64,000 bases of DNA from Dyella sp. BiH032 (GTDB lineage Bacteria > Pseudomonadota > Gammaproteobacteria > Xanthomonadales > Rhodanobacteraceae): the NCBI RefSeq assembly GCF_031954525.1, contig NZ_CP134867.1, positions 558,001 through 622,000 of the forward strand. Direction: 5' to 3'. Shown here piece by piece: positions 55,008 through 63,939 of the stretch. Position 1 is the first letter of the stretch. Every line of letters starts with the position of its first letter. The notes below the pieces were generated by a model. That model did not search any database, was not told where the DNA came from, and saw nothing but the letters and a program-made list of their open reading frames with translations. The position numbers and the translations under genes were made by a program.

Positions 55008-55331
55008 CTATCCGCCATACAGCGTGATACATGCGATCACGCCGAGGCCAATGCAAAGCAGGCTGAGCAGCTTCGCGGCAAAGGACATCCGTACTCCGCT
55101 GCGAAGGCGCTCCTCATACAGCTCAGGAAGCCTCTTCGACAGACCGCGCCACGACCTGTTCAGCAGGTGCGCTCCGAGCCAGCCGGTAAGACTAGCGACA
55201 AGCAACAGATCAAAGCGCCTTGCGGGCGGCCCCATAACCGCAGCAACAAGGCAGGCGGCAATGCCGAGGATGGCGAGCAAGAACACCCATTCGCTGCGCT
55301 TATCCGGAAGTCCAAGCCATTGAGCGATCAT
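55008..55331 (-). CDS. Small membrane protein, unknown (accessory pair)
   Basis: 107 residues with three hydrophobic helices: WVFLLAILGIAACLVAAV, FDLLLVASLTGWLGAHLL and AKLLSLLCIGLGVIACITL. It begins ten bases after the stop of the exported protein gene, so they are one transcript. It could be an immunity or exclusion partner; that is a guess from the layout. Confidence 0.75.
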   Translation of the reverse strand: MIAQWLGLPDKRSEWVFLLAILGIAACLVAAVMGPPARRFDLLLVASLTGWLGAHLLNRSWRGLSKRLPELYEERLRSGVRMSFAAKLLSLLCIGLGVIACITLYGG

Positions 55332-55341
55332 CTACCGGTCC

Positions 55342-56280
55342 TCAGTTGAAACAGCCCATGCCCATATCGTTGCCCATATCATCCGAGACGTCCCAATCAC
55401 CGTAGAAGTTGAAGCTGTTTGACACAGGATAATTGAACATCCCGTCAGCACTGTGCTCCGCTACGCCCCTCTGAGTTCCGGACGTGTTCGAGATGTCATT
55501 GGCGGCGTTCTGCACGCGCTCGACAACGCCCGCTGTTGTTCCACCAATAGCATCCCACGCATCCGGGTCGTTGTCTTGAATGAGGGTCGCGATCCCCGTG
55601 CCTATCGCCGACCCGACCCCCCAAGCAGCGATGAGGTTGCCGCCGGCATAGATGACCGTCTCCGAAAGCGCCGCGCCAGGGCCGAGACTACCAACCGGCG
55701 CCGTGCGGAATTCGAGATAGATTTCCTCGAGGGTCATGTAGCGGGTCGGTGCCGGCCCAGACATGGGCATGATCGTCGTCGGGATTTTCACCTCGCCAGC
55801 GGCAACGCGCGACGTGTAGAGCATCGCGACCGATGGTGAGGCGGAGCGCTGTACCGCGGCGGAGACGTCGCTAACACCGAACGTGCCCGCAACGCGCACC
55901 AAGTCCTTGGCGCTGAGGCGTGAAGCCATGATGTCCAGGAGCTTCGGCGGGCGCCCAGCATTGGACTGCTTGTACACACGGGCGATGCCCGCCAGCTCCT
56001 TGTCGGAAAGCCTGGACATAATCTGTGAGGGGGAGCCGTGGGTGAAGTTCGCTTCGACGACGTTGGCGAACTTGGCGTGAATTTCTTCAGGAGTAGTGCC
56101 TAGCGTCCTGGCCGGGCGGAGCCTCACGACATCCTGTATCGGCGGATTCGGATCTCCCTCGCCGCAGCTCGGCAACAAATTGGGATGAGGAGCCCTGGGA
56201 GTAATACCTGCGTGTGCCTGTGTGGTGCCGAAAGATGCAGCAAGAAGTGCAGCGACGAGCAAGGTAGAGCGAAATTCCAT
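55342..56280 (-). CDS. Exported protein, unknown (accessory pair)
   Basis: 312 residues. Signal peptide MEFRSTLLVAALLAASFGTTQ with AHA cleavage, then a Pro-rich linker, a helical repeat-like middle (SPSQIMSRLSDKELAGIARV; KLLDIMASRLSAKDLVRVAG) and a hydrophobic Gly/Ala stretch (VIYAGGNLIAAWGVGSAIGT). The C-terminus is rich in Asp/Met/Gly (DVSDDMGNDMGMG). No family is recognised. Preceded by a hairpin in its leader and by unusually AT-rich DNA. Confidence 0.78.
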   Translation of the reverse strand: MEFRSTLLVAALLAASFGTTQAHAGITPRAPHPNLLPSCGEGDPNPPIQDVVRLRPARTLGTTPEEIHAKFANVVEANFTHGSPSQIMSRLSDKELAGIARVYKQSNAGRPPKLLDIMASRLSAKDLVRVAGTFGVSDVSAAVQRSASPSVAMLYTSRVAAGEVKIPTTIMPMSGPAPTRYMTLEEIYLEFRTAPVGSLGPGAALSETVIYAGGNLIAAWGVGSAIGTGIATLIQDNDPDAWDAIGGTTAGVVERVQNAANDISNTSGTQRGVAEHSADGMFNYPVSNSFNFYGDWDVSDDMGNDMGMGCFN

Positions 56281-56303
56281 GAGTTGTTTTCCCTTCCAAA
56301 ATA

Positions 56304-56319
56304 GCCCCCTTTCGGGGGC
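56304..56319 (-). promoter_or_regulatory. Leader hairpin of the exported protein gene
   Basis: GCCCCC-GAAA-GGGGGC, a 6-bp stem with a GNRA tetraloop, 23 bases before the ATG on the minus strand. May affect translation or be a weak terminator from upstream. Confidence 0.5.
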
Positions 56320-56524
56320 AAATGTTCGAAGTGAAAAACCTTTGCAGTCAACGCATTTGGGGCCGAAAAATATCGCCGATCCAGCAAGAACTTCCGTGCA
56401 AGACTCGTGAAACATCAGTGCTGCGAACGCGTGCAAGCCATCGCAAGTTATGGCTGTAGTCTTTCGCCTACAGAAAATTGAGAATTAGCGCGCACAACGC
56501 ACGCTGATCCATCACCGCGCTGCG

Positions 56525-56743
56525 CTAGTGACCACGCATCGAAAGTGCGTGCTGCAGCAACTCTACGCTTTCGTCCGCCAAGTCGCACAAGCGCGAACGC
56601 GCGCGCTTGCGGATGCCTGGCTCGCTAGCCAAAAGAGATCGAAGATAGCGCAGCTGATGCAACGCTTCGATCGCGATGCGATCGCCGGGCACAGGTGCAG
56701 CGGCCGGCGCCCGCCGAGGCTTGAAGGGGATGACGATGCCCAT
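56525..56743 (-). CDS. Small phage protein, unknown
   Basis: 72 residues starting MGIVIPFKPRRAPAAA, then IALHQLRYLRSLL-like helix with many Arg and CDLADESVELLQHALS. Its start overlaps the stop of the next gene (TGATG). No family is recognised. Confidence 0.68.
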   Translation of the reverse strand: MGIVIPFKPRRAPAAAPVPGDRIAIEALHQLRYLRSLLASEPGIRKRARSRLCDLADESVELLQHALSMRGH

Positions 56744-57105
56744 CAGGCGTCCTCCCCGAGCAGCATGCGGTGGTCGAGACCCAGCAGTTCGGCCACGGAT
56801 GGCAGCTCGTCGCGTTGCAGACGCCATGCTGCGCCGTCCATACGCAGCTCGTAGTGAGTTCCCAGCGATACACCGTCATGGTGCGCCTGTTGAGCCAGCA
56901 GCAGCGGCGTGGCGCTGGTCGCACTCGCGACTTGCCTCAAGGCGCCGACGTCGTCGTCATCGGGAAGCAGCAGCGTGCCACGCAGCTGCAAGCCTCGACC
57001 ATCGAGCGCCGGTTCGAGAGAGAGGACCAGATGGCGACCGCCAAGCGCGCGGCTCTGTAGGTGCAGCGACCCGGCGTTGCCCGCCGGCATGGTGAAGACA
57101 TTCAT
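56743..57105 (-). CDS. Phage protein, unknown
   Basis: 120 residues starting MNVFTMPAGNAGSLHL. Strand-rich (LGGRHLVLSLEP; LQLRGTLLLPDDDD; THYELRMDG). Its stop overlaps the start of the gene at 56743. No known domain. Overlapping antisense open frames are shadows. Confidence 0.65.
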   Translation of the reverse strand: MNVFTMPAGNAGSLHLQSRALGGRHLVLSLEPALDGRGLQLRGTLLLPDDDDVGALRQVASATSATPLLLAQQAHHDGVSLGTHYELRMDGAAWRLQRDELPSVAELLGLDHRMLLGEDA

Positions 57106-57263
57106 GCGGTACTCCTTGTGGACCGAAGGAATCCGCCACCTCGCGACCAAACGAGGGTGACGGACGACGCGCGGTTGGTCGACCGGTCACAAGGAACCGG
57201 CAGGGCCTGAGCCCTCCGCGCGCCGCCCGCCATAAACGAGCTGCCCGGCCAGTGTACAGGCAT

Positions 57264-57294
57264 GAAAAAAGCGCCTGCTCGGGGCTGGGCGCTT
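57264..57294 (-). terminator. Terminator after the phage tail operon
   Basis: On the minus strand AAGCGCC ... GGCGCTT stem followed by TTTT, located 90 bases after the D gene stop, at the end of the late tail operon. Confidence 0.75.
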
Positions 57295-57384
57295 ACGCGC
57301 CTTGTGAGTTTCGGGCGACCAAACCCGACCGCCGAATTAGCGGCCGCGTGGTGACTGTCTCATCACGTCTCAACGGCTGTCAAG

Positions 57385-58413
57385 CTACTCGCTCTTCTCC
57401 GGCGCCTTGTCCACGTGCAGCGGCTTCGTTTCCAGCTCGAGCTCCGTGGTAAGTCCCGACTCGTTGACGTGGTGCTTGGCGCTCTTGATTAGCCAGTCCG
57501 TCACATCGATGTCCGGCTTGAAACCGCGCACGGAAACGTGCGTTTCCGGGTACAGCTCGGGCCGTCCGCGGGCGAGCGTGATTTCGAAGGAGGATACGCC
57601 GCGCTGCAGTCGCCGATACTCGCTGCGCGCCGCCCGCATGGCGTTCGACTTGCTCGCGTAAATGGTGCGCAGCACTTTCACGCCCTGGCCATCGTCATTG
57701 CCCACGAGCACGTCGCCGGTGTGCCCACGCCCCTTGTCCTCGTAGCGTCCGCGCACGCCGCTGTACGCACCGCGCTCCGCCGCATGCCAGCGGTGGCGAT
57801 CGCCGGACGCGCGCCCGATGGTGGCGGCCGGGATGGGTTTGCCGCCCGCCGTGGTGCCTTGGCCGATCGGCGCGAAGATGAGCGCGCCGGCTTTGATGGT
57901 CGCCACCGCGTCGTAGCGCAGGCCAAGGCGCGTCAGGAAGTTGATGTCGCTCTCGCTGGTCTGGTCGATATGGTCGACGGCTTGATCGCGAAGCGACGGG
58001 TGGCAGCGCGGCGTCAGGTTGTTGCGGCCTGCCAGTTCGTCAACGATGGCGGCCACCGTCGTGTCATGCCAGCTTTGCTCGCGCTGCCCGCGCAGGCTGC
58101 TCTTCAGGTGCGCGCTGCGCGCGACAAGGGTCAATTCATCCGGCGTACCGGAATGTTCCACTTCGTCGACGGTAAATGTCCCCATGTCCACCAGGCCGGT
58201 GCTGTCCCAACCGAGCCACACGTGCAGCGTCGCGCCCCGCGGCGGGATGGCGAGCTGCCCATCGTGATCGGTAAGGCGGATATCCAGCTGGTCGGCGGTT
58301 TCGCGCCGGCAGCTAGTGACACTGAGTCCGATCAGGCGAGGCCGCAGTGTGCCGGTGAGGTCGCGCCCATCCAGGGTGACACGCCAGCGCGGAATCGGGG
58401 TGCCGGCCGTCAC
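57385..58413 (-). CDS. D: Phage late control protein D (tail baseplate protein gpD)
   Basis: 342 residues. Family features of P2 gpD: WRVTLDGRDLTGTLRPRLIG, RLTDHDGQLAIPPRGATLHV, QTSESDINFLTRLG and TLARGRPELYPETHVSV. Last gene of the P2 late operon FI-FII-E-E'-T-U-D. ATGA overlap with U. Confidence 0.92.
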   Translation of the reverse strand: MTAGTPIPRWRVTLDGRDLTGTLRPRLIGLSVTSCRRETADQLDIRLTDHDGQLAIPPRGATLHVWLGWDSTGLVDMGTFTVDEVEHSGTPDELTLVARSAHLKSSLRGQREQSWHDTTVAAIVDELAGRNNLTPRCHPSLRDQAVDHIDQTSESDINFLTRLGLRYDAVATIKAGALIFAPIGQGTTAGGKPIPAATIGRASGDRHRWHAAERGAYSGVRGRYEDKGRGHTGDVLVGNDDGQGVKVLRTIYASKSNAMRAARSEYRRLQRGVSSFEITLARGRPELYPETHVSVRGFKPDIDVTDWLIKSAKHHVNESGLTTELELETKPLHVDKAPEKSE

Positions 58414-58868
58414 GCGACATTCCCCATGCGACTTCCATTGTCGATCGTCGCCATCCGCTCTGCGCTTGGATCACCGGTCGCGTCGACCTGTTCATCGTCG
58501 ACGCGCTTCAGCTGCAGGGTGAAGTCGGTGCGCCGGGCCAGCCCGTCTTGCGTGAAGGCGGAGCCGCCCTCCTGCAGGCTGGTGATGATCCAAGCGCCCA
58601 TCACACGGCCAGTGCCGGAAACCATCGCGTAGGCGAGGCCGGCGTCGCCCATCGCCCGCAGCGTTTGCAAGCTGTCGGCGCGGCCAGCCACTTCGGGCGC
58701 GAGCGTGCCGGTGAGGGTGAATGAGTCTTCGCCCTGTCCGATGTACTGCGTGGCTTCACGTGCCCCGACGCGGCTGTTCGACGCATGCCGCCAGGCGGTC
58801 GAACGCTGCAGCTCGTGGTACGTCAGGTTAGGAATCTCGAAAACGAACTGTCCAAGAGCCATGAGCAT
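58410..58868 (-). CDS. U: Phage tail protein gpU
   Basis: 152 residues starting MLMALGQFVFEIPNLTYHE. This is the P2-like tail-completion protein; segment YIGQGEDSFTLTGTLAPEVAG is family-typical. Overlaps D by ATGA and is ten bases after T. Confidence 0.9.
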   Translation of the reverse strand: MLMALGQFVFEIPNLTYHELQRSTAWRHASNSRVGAREATQYIGQGEDSFTLTGTLAPEVAGRADSLQTLRAMGDAGLAYAMVSGTGRVMGAWIITSLQEGGSAFTQDGLARRTDFTLQLKRVDDEQVDATGDPSAERMATIDNGSRMGNVA

Positions 58869-58878
58869 GGTCGGCCTC

Positions 58879-61674
58879 CTACTCGTCGATATCGGCGAAG
58901 CGACTGCGCCGCTGCTTCGCTGCGTCGCGATCGCGGCGATCAAGCTCGTCGCGAATTGCGCGTGCCGTGTCCTTAGCATCGCCGCCAGCCGCCGCTGGCA
59001 CGGTGATGTGATAGACGTTGCTGGTGGACGCAGATGCCGACGTCGCCTTGACCGGCGTGTTGTCGAAGCGCAAGGCGTCCGTGGCCAGCACCTTCAGTGC
59101 TTCACCCTGGCCCATGCCCCCGGCACGCAGCTGCCCGTAGCGGTCTTTGAGGGCGTCCACCTGCGGCTTCATCTTCTCCGCGGCATCGATGTAGGCCGAG
59201 GTGTCGGCCGGGCCGTCGCCGAGGCCCAGCGCGCGCCGCATGGCCTGCCAGCGCTCGACCAGCCAGCGAATCTTCCCGCCGATCCATTCGAACGCTGCCA
59301 CGAAGGGCGCCTTAATCGCGTCGCCGATGCTGCTCGCGTTCGTGACGATCCAGCCGATGCCTTCGCCGATCGTCGTGCCGAGCCAGGTGAACGCTTTGAC
59401 CACCCAGGTGACGGCCTCGACGACGCCGGTCAGGACGTAGCCCAGCGCGCGGCCAAACACGGCGCCCGCCGACGATGCGGCGTCGAGCTGCTCCTTGGTG
59501 GCCTGCATCGGACTGAAGAGCTCGCCGAACCATCGCCACACGGATTCAAGCGACCCCACCAAGGCATCCCACAGCGGCTTGAGCGGCGACAGCGCCGCGC
59601 CCAGCGCGCCGAGTGCCGGACCCAGCACTTCGGACAATCCCTGGCCGATGCCCACGAAAAACGCCTTGATCGGCTGCCAGTACTTCCACACAAGGAAGAC
59701 GACGGCGCCAATGGCGGCCGCGATCGCGAGCAAGGGCCAGCTCACGGCACCCAAGGCCAGTACGGCGCCGCGGGCTCCCATTGCGACGCGGCCAAGCAGG
59801 CCCGGGCCGGCGGCGACCGCGCCCGCGCCACCAGCGCGCGCGGCTAGGCCAAGGCCGGCGCGCCCGATGGCGAAGCGCAACAGGGAGAACTGGCCGATCA
59901 GCCCACCGAGCGTGATCATCAGGCCGCCGGCAGCGACGGCCAGCACACCAATCACCGACGCGACCAGGCCGAGCCCGCGAGCCAGAGCCGGATGGCGGTC
60001 AGCCCAGGCCGTCATGGCCTTCAACGCATTCACCATGCGAGCCAGTAGGCCCACGTAGGTCGGTAGGATCTGCTCGCCGAGCTCGCGGTAGAGGTCAGCC
60101 TTGCGCTTCTCCAGGTCGATCTGCTGACCCTGTGCCGTCCGCCCGGCTTCAGAATACAGCGCCTCCACGCCGAACGCCTTCGGCGCTGCCGCCAAGTGCT
60201 TGGCGATGTTTGCGCGCTCTAGGAACATCGATGCGAACAAGTCGCCGCCTTTGCGGCCCGAGAACAGCGAGTTGATCTTGCTGACCACCTGCTTGTCGTT
60301 GAGCTTGCCGTCCGGGTTGATCGCCGGAATGACGCGCTCCATCAGGTAGCGAAACGGGTTGCTCTCGTAGAGCTCCACGTCTTTAAGCGCGCCCGGCAGA
60401 AGCTTCGTGATGTGGCCGGTTTTGCCGTACTTCACGGCATCCTTGTTGATCAGGCCGAGCTTGGCCAGCTCTTCGGCGGACTGCTGGGTGCTGCGACCGG
60501 CGGCCCAGTTCTGGTAGGCGGTGGCCAGGCCCGTCCCGGTGCGGTGGCCTCCCATTTCCTGCATGGTGTGCAGCAGGCCGAAGAAGAACGACTGGTCGTC
60601 CAGCTGCTTCGCAGCCACGCCGCCGGTCTTGATCATGTTCAGCATGTCTTCGGAGGTGATCATGCCGCCCGAGGCCACGTAAGCCTGGGTGGCAAAGTCG
60701 ACCACGCGCTTCAGCGATTCCGGCGTCTTGGCCGCGCCACGAAGCTCCGCCGTCTTGAGCAGGTCAGCGAACATCAGCTCGGCACGCTCGCCATGCCCCT
60801 CGCCGTGGCCGCCTTGGGCCATTACGGCTTCGATGCCGAACTTCATTTTGGCGAGGAATGGCGTGACTGCCTCGGCTTCGTGCATGTCGCGCAGGACCGT
60901 GTACGCCTCCTTCAGCATCTTGAGGTTGTCGGTAGCGCTGTTGCCCATGACGTCCATGCCACGAGCGAACTTCGTTGCGTCCTCGACCGCGGCGTCGCCG
61001 ATGCCCTGCGCGCGCAGCTGCGCCACCTGGGTCTGAAACGCCTTTGCCTCTTCGATCGTGGGGTTGATAGCACCGAGGATGTGCCGACCTGCGGCCATCG
61101 ATCCATAGCCGGCGATCGACATGTTGGCTCCCAGCGCCTGGCCCCTGGACAGGCGCGCGTCGAGCTCGCGGCGCCGGTTGGCCAGCTCCCCCTGCGTGCG
61201 CAGCTGAGCTGTCTGCTTCTCGAGCGTGGCATTGGTCTCGCGCGTCGCGGTGCGCAGGCGGACCTCTTCCGAGGCGAGCTTGGCGGTATTGACGCCGGCT
61301 GCAGCCAAGTGACCGCGAAGCGCCTGCAGCTTCGCCTGCTGGGCGTCTTCTTCGCCACGGAGCTTGCGCGCCTCAGCCGTCAGGCGGTTGAACTCCGCCC
61401 GAAGGCTCTCGGACGGCGACAAGCTGGACCGCATCTGAGAAGCAACGTCCGAGATGCGCTTCTGCAGTGCTTCCATGCGCGCCGCGGTGGTCTTCGATCC
61501 TTCCTTGAGCTTGCGGAACTCCGCGACCTGTTGCTGCGCGCGATCCAGCTCGCGGAGCCGATCCCGTGTCTTGCGGAGCGCCTCGCCGGCGGCCCGGCTG
61601 CTACCCTGGACGCGACGGAGCGGCGCGCTGACCTTGTCCAGCATCTGCAGCAGCACTTGCAGCTTGAGATCCAC
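58879..61674 (-). CDS. T: Phage tail tape measure protein gpT
   Basis: 931 residues. Coiled coils at the N-terminus (residues about 40-190), a long helix-rich centre with Gly/Ala-rich transmembrane-like stretch (GLAARAGGAGAVAAGPGLLG) near residues 600-660, and C-terminal NVYHITVPAAAGGDAKD. Sets tail length. Start GTG 61674 follows the E' stop by one base and has GGAG upstream; an earlier ATG at 61728 overlaps E'. Confidence 0.92.
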   Translation of the reverse strand: MDLKLQVLLQMLDKVSAPLRRVQGSSRAAGEALRKTRDRLRELDRAQQQVAEFRKLKEGSKTTAARMEALQKRISDVASQMRSSLSPSESLRAEFNRLTAEARKLRGEEDAQQAKLQALRGHLAAAGVNTAKLASEEVRLRTATRETNATLEKQTAQLRTQGELANRRRELDARLSRGQALGANMSIAGYGSMAAGRHILGAINPTIEEAKAFQTQVAQLRAQGIGDAAVEDATKFARGMDVMGNSATDNLKMLKEAYTVLRDMHEAEAVTPFLAKMKFGIEAVMAQGGHGEGHGERAELMFADLLKTAELRGAAKTPESLKRVVDFATQAYVASGGMITSEDMLNMIKTGGVAAKQLDDQSFFFGLLHTMQEMGGHRTGTGLATAYQNWAAGRSTQQSAEELAKLGLINKDAVKYGKTGHITKLLPGALKDVELYESNPFRYLMERVIPAINPDGKLNDKQVVSKINSLFSGRKGGDLFASMFLERANIAKHLAAAPKAFGVEALYSEAGRTAQGQQIDLEKRKADLYRELGEQILPTYVGLLARMVNALKAMTAWADRHPALARGLGLVASVIGVLAVAAGGLMITLGGLIGQFSLLRFAIGRAGLGLAARAGGAGAVAAGPGLLGRVAMGARGAVLALGAVSWPLLAIAAAIGAVVFLVWKYWQPIKAFFVGIGQGLSEVLGPALGALGAALSPLKPLWDALVGSLESVWRWFGELFSPMQATKEQLDAASSAGAVFGRALGYVLTGVVEAVTWVVKAFTWLGTTIGEGIGWIVTNASSIGDAIKAPFVAAFEWIGGKIRWLVERWQAMRRALGLGDGPADTSAYIDAAEKMKPQVDALKDRYGQLRAGGMGQGEALKVLATDALRFDNTPVKATSASASTSNVYHITVPAAAGGDAKDTARAIRDELDRRDRDAAKQRRSRFADIDE

Positions 61675-61675
61675 G

Positions 61676-62118
61676 TTACTCCGCTCCGTTGCGTTGGCGG
61701 GCGCGCTCGCGCCACTCGACAAGTTCAAGCAGGGTCATGTCCAACATCGCGGCAGGTGGCCAGTGGAACACGACCGCGATGTCGGCCATCGCGTCCTCTA
61801 CTGTTCGAGGGACGCTTTCACACCCTTCGGCAACAAAAAACCGAGGATCTCGGCACCGATCTGCATCAGGTCCGCCGGTCCCATACTGTTCATGTCTGCG
61901 GACGTGAGCGTGGGGATCGAAATACGAGGTGCGACCTTGATGATCGCGCCCACATCGAGCTGGGAAAGCTCCGACAGGCTCACGCCGCGGAGTTCGCCGG
62001 CCATCGGGCGGCGCAGCAGGATCTGCGTGATCGACTGGTCGCCGCGCTGAATGGGGGTCTCCAGCGTGATCGTGGCGCCGTTGTCGGGCGAGGTGGTGGG
62101 ATTGGTATTCTCGCTCAT
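61676..62118 (-). CDS. Tail chaperone gpE+E' (-1 frameshift product)
   Basis: Long form of gpE: ribosomes at T TTT TTG (61840-61834) slip back one base and continue in the -1 frame, giving FFVAEGCESVPRTVEDAMAD and ending ELVEWRERARQRNGAE at 61676. This is the same slippery heptamer as P2 E/E'. The product acts with gpE as tail-assembly chaperone. It cannot be written as one continuous frame; a base must be read twice at the slip. Confidence 0.9.
61798..62118 (-). CDS. E: Tail assembly chaperone gpE (short form)
   Basis: 106 residues starting MSENTNPTTSPDNGATITLE. The C-terminus reads IGAEILGFLLPKGVKASLEQ. Like P2 gpE, it is read in zero frame; a fraction of ribosomes shift to give E+E'. Confidence 0.92.
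   Translation of the reverse strand: MSENTNPTTSPDNGATITLETPIQRGDQSITQILLRRPMAGELRGVSLSELSQLDVGAIIKVAPRISIPTLTSADMNSMGPADLMQIGAEILGFLLPKGVKASLEQ
61834..61840 (-). promoter_or_regulatory. Slippery heptamer T TTT TTG, -1 frameshift site
   Basis: In the E frame the codons are GGT TTT TTG, so the heptamer fits X-XXY-YYZ in the correct register. The -1 frame is open to 61676 and ends with the E' sequence. It is the same heptamer as in P2. Confidence 0.93.
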
Positions 62119-62171
62119 GATTCTCTCCATGCAGGGGAAGGGCCGCCGGGCACGGCCGGCGGCTAAGTGAG

Positions 62172-62681
62172 TTACAGGCCGATCGCGCGGCGCTGCTCGG
62201 CCAGGCGGTCCTTGCCGTCGACGATGAACACGAAGTTGAGCAGATCGATCTCGATCTTCGTGACGCCGTTGATCGAGAGCTTGTAGTAACTGCAGGTGGT
62301 CGTGTACTTGTGCTCGGTGTTCTCGCCGGTCTTGGAGTCGCCGAACTCGATCTCCTTGTGGCGGCCACGAACCACCACCTCGACAGCATCGACGCCACCA
62401 TCGTCGTCGTGCTGATACGCACCGGCGAAACGCACGAGAATGCCGGACGCGGAGGTGATGCCGTACTGCGACAAGGCCGAATCCAGTAGGCCGCCGCCGG
62501 TCCACTCCAGGTGGATGACTTCCTGCCCCAGGTCGATTTCGACGGGACCATCCATGCCGCCGCCGCGCCACTCTTCCATCTTGCGGGAGAGCTTCGGCAG
62601 GGTGATCGAAGCCACCAGGCCGACGTAGTTGTTGCCGTCGTTGAACACATTGAAATTCTTGAGCTTGCGCGGGAGCGCCAT
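62172..62681 (-). CDS. FII: Major tail tube protein gpFII
   Basis: 169 residues starting MALPRKLKNFNVFNDGNNYV. Contains SITLPKLSRKMEEWRGGGMDGP and YYKLSINGVTKIEIDLLNFV, signatures of P2-type tail tube proteins. 56 bases after FI. Confidence 0.94.
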   Translation of the reverse strand: MALPRKLKNFNVFNDGNNYVGLVASITLPKLSRKMEEWRGGGMDGPVEIDLGQEVIHLEWTGGGLLDSALSQYGITSASGILVRFAGAYQHDDDGGVDAVEVVVRGRHKEIEFGDSKTGENTEHKYTTTCSYYKLSINGVTKIEIDLLNFVFIVDGKDRLAEQRRAIGL

Positions 62682-62737
62682 GGCGGTGGTCCTCTAGGGT
62701 GCGGTGATTGCCGGCCACGCGCGGTGGCCGGACGATT

Positions 62738-63916
62738 TCAGGCGTTGATCGCTGCGGCGAAATCGGACAGGAAGCGATCCGTGATGCGCTGACGCAGCTG
62801 CAGGTTCTCCAGCGGCGGCACCGGCGTGTACTCGTAGTCGATCACGAGCTTGCCGCCCGCGAGGCTCGCCGGATCGTTCGCCGATTCCTGGTACCAGGCA
62901 TTGGCGTCGATGATGTAGCCGCCGCTTTTGAGTTCGCGGAACTTGGCGTTGATGCCCTCGAGGATGTCCTTGACCAAGCTCGGGTACATGGGCTTGTCCA
63001 CCGCCCACATATGGCCTTCGGCGATCGTGTCGGCCAGCACCTGAGCCGTGCGCGTGGCCGACTCGAAAACGAACTTGGGCTCGTCCGAGCAGGTGCGATC
63101 ACCCCAGAACCGGAAGCCCTGGCTGTTGACCAGCGTGGTGACGCCCGCGGCGTTCAGCAGCCCGGCATCCGTCGATGGGTCCTGAAGATCCCAGCTCACG
63201 TCGATGCTGATGCCCGTGACGCCATTGACACCGACGTTCGAGAGCGTCTTCTGCCAGCCCTGCGCTTCGTCGATGGCCGCGCGCAAGCCGAGTGCATAGG
63301 CGACCGCCGGCACTTCCACCGTCTTGCTGGTCGCGTTATCCCAGGCCATGAAGTTCGGCCACAGAAGCATCACCTCGCGCTGGCTGAAGGTGGCCCGATA
63401 GGCGGTCGCCTCCGCCACGCTGGTCGCGCCATGCGCGTGTACATAGGCCATGCCGCGCAGCTTCTGCGCGATCGTCGCCAGGGCGACGGCGACCGCCTGC
63501 GTGTCGAGCCCGGGCGCGCCGATGATGCGCGGCTTCACGCCCAGGCGGCTCTGCGCCGCCAGAAGTGCCTGCGCGCCCGTGAGGCGCCCGTTGGCATCCG
63601 TGCCGCCGATCACGTTGGTGGCGGTGGCTGCTTCGTCGACGCCCTTGGCGACGCGCACGACCACCACGATCGGCTTGGTCTGCTGCGCGATCGCGTTCAG
63701 CGAGGTCGACAGCGTGCCGCCGGCGGCCGTACCGGCCTTGCCGAGGGCCGCAGCGACATCGGTCACCAGGACCGGCGTGTTGAGCGGGAACGTCGCCTGG
63801 TCTGCGTCCTCCCCGGTGGCCAAGAGGCCGATGACGGCGGTCGAGACGGTGGTGAAGGTGCGGCCGCCGTCCGTGACTTCGAGGACGCGTACGCCGTGGT
63901 GGTAATCGGTAGCCAT
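62738..63916 (-). CDS. FI: Tail sheath protein gpFI
   Basis: 392 residues. Contractile tail sheath: MATDYHHGVRVLEVTDGGRT start, VPAVAYALGLRAAIDEAQGW, FWGDRTCSDEPKFVFESATRT and the C-terminal RQRITDRFLSDFA. Full length. ATG 63916 is preceded by GAGAGG. Confidence 0.95.
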   Translation of the reverse strand: MATDYHHGVRVLEVTDGGRTFTTVSTAVIGLLATGEDADQATFPLNTPVLVTDVAAALGKAGTAAGGTLSTSLNAIAQQTKPIVVVVRVAKGVDEAATATNVIGGTDANGRLTGAQALLAAQSRLGVKPRIIGAPGLDTQAVAVALATIAQKLRGMAYVHAHGATSVAEATAYRATFSQREVMLLWPNFMAWDNATSKTVEVPAVAYALGLRAAIDEAQGWQKTLSNVGVNGVTGISIDVSWDLQDPSTDAGLLNAAGVTTLVNSQGFRFWGDRTCSDEPKFVFESATRTAQVLADTIAEGHMWAVDKPMYPSLVKDILEGINAKFRELKSGGYIIDANAWYQESANDPASLAGGKLVIDYEYTPVPPLENLQLRQRITDRFLSDFAAAINA

Positions 63917-63939
63917 GATGGAACCTCTCTGGGTGGGCG

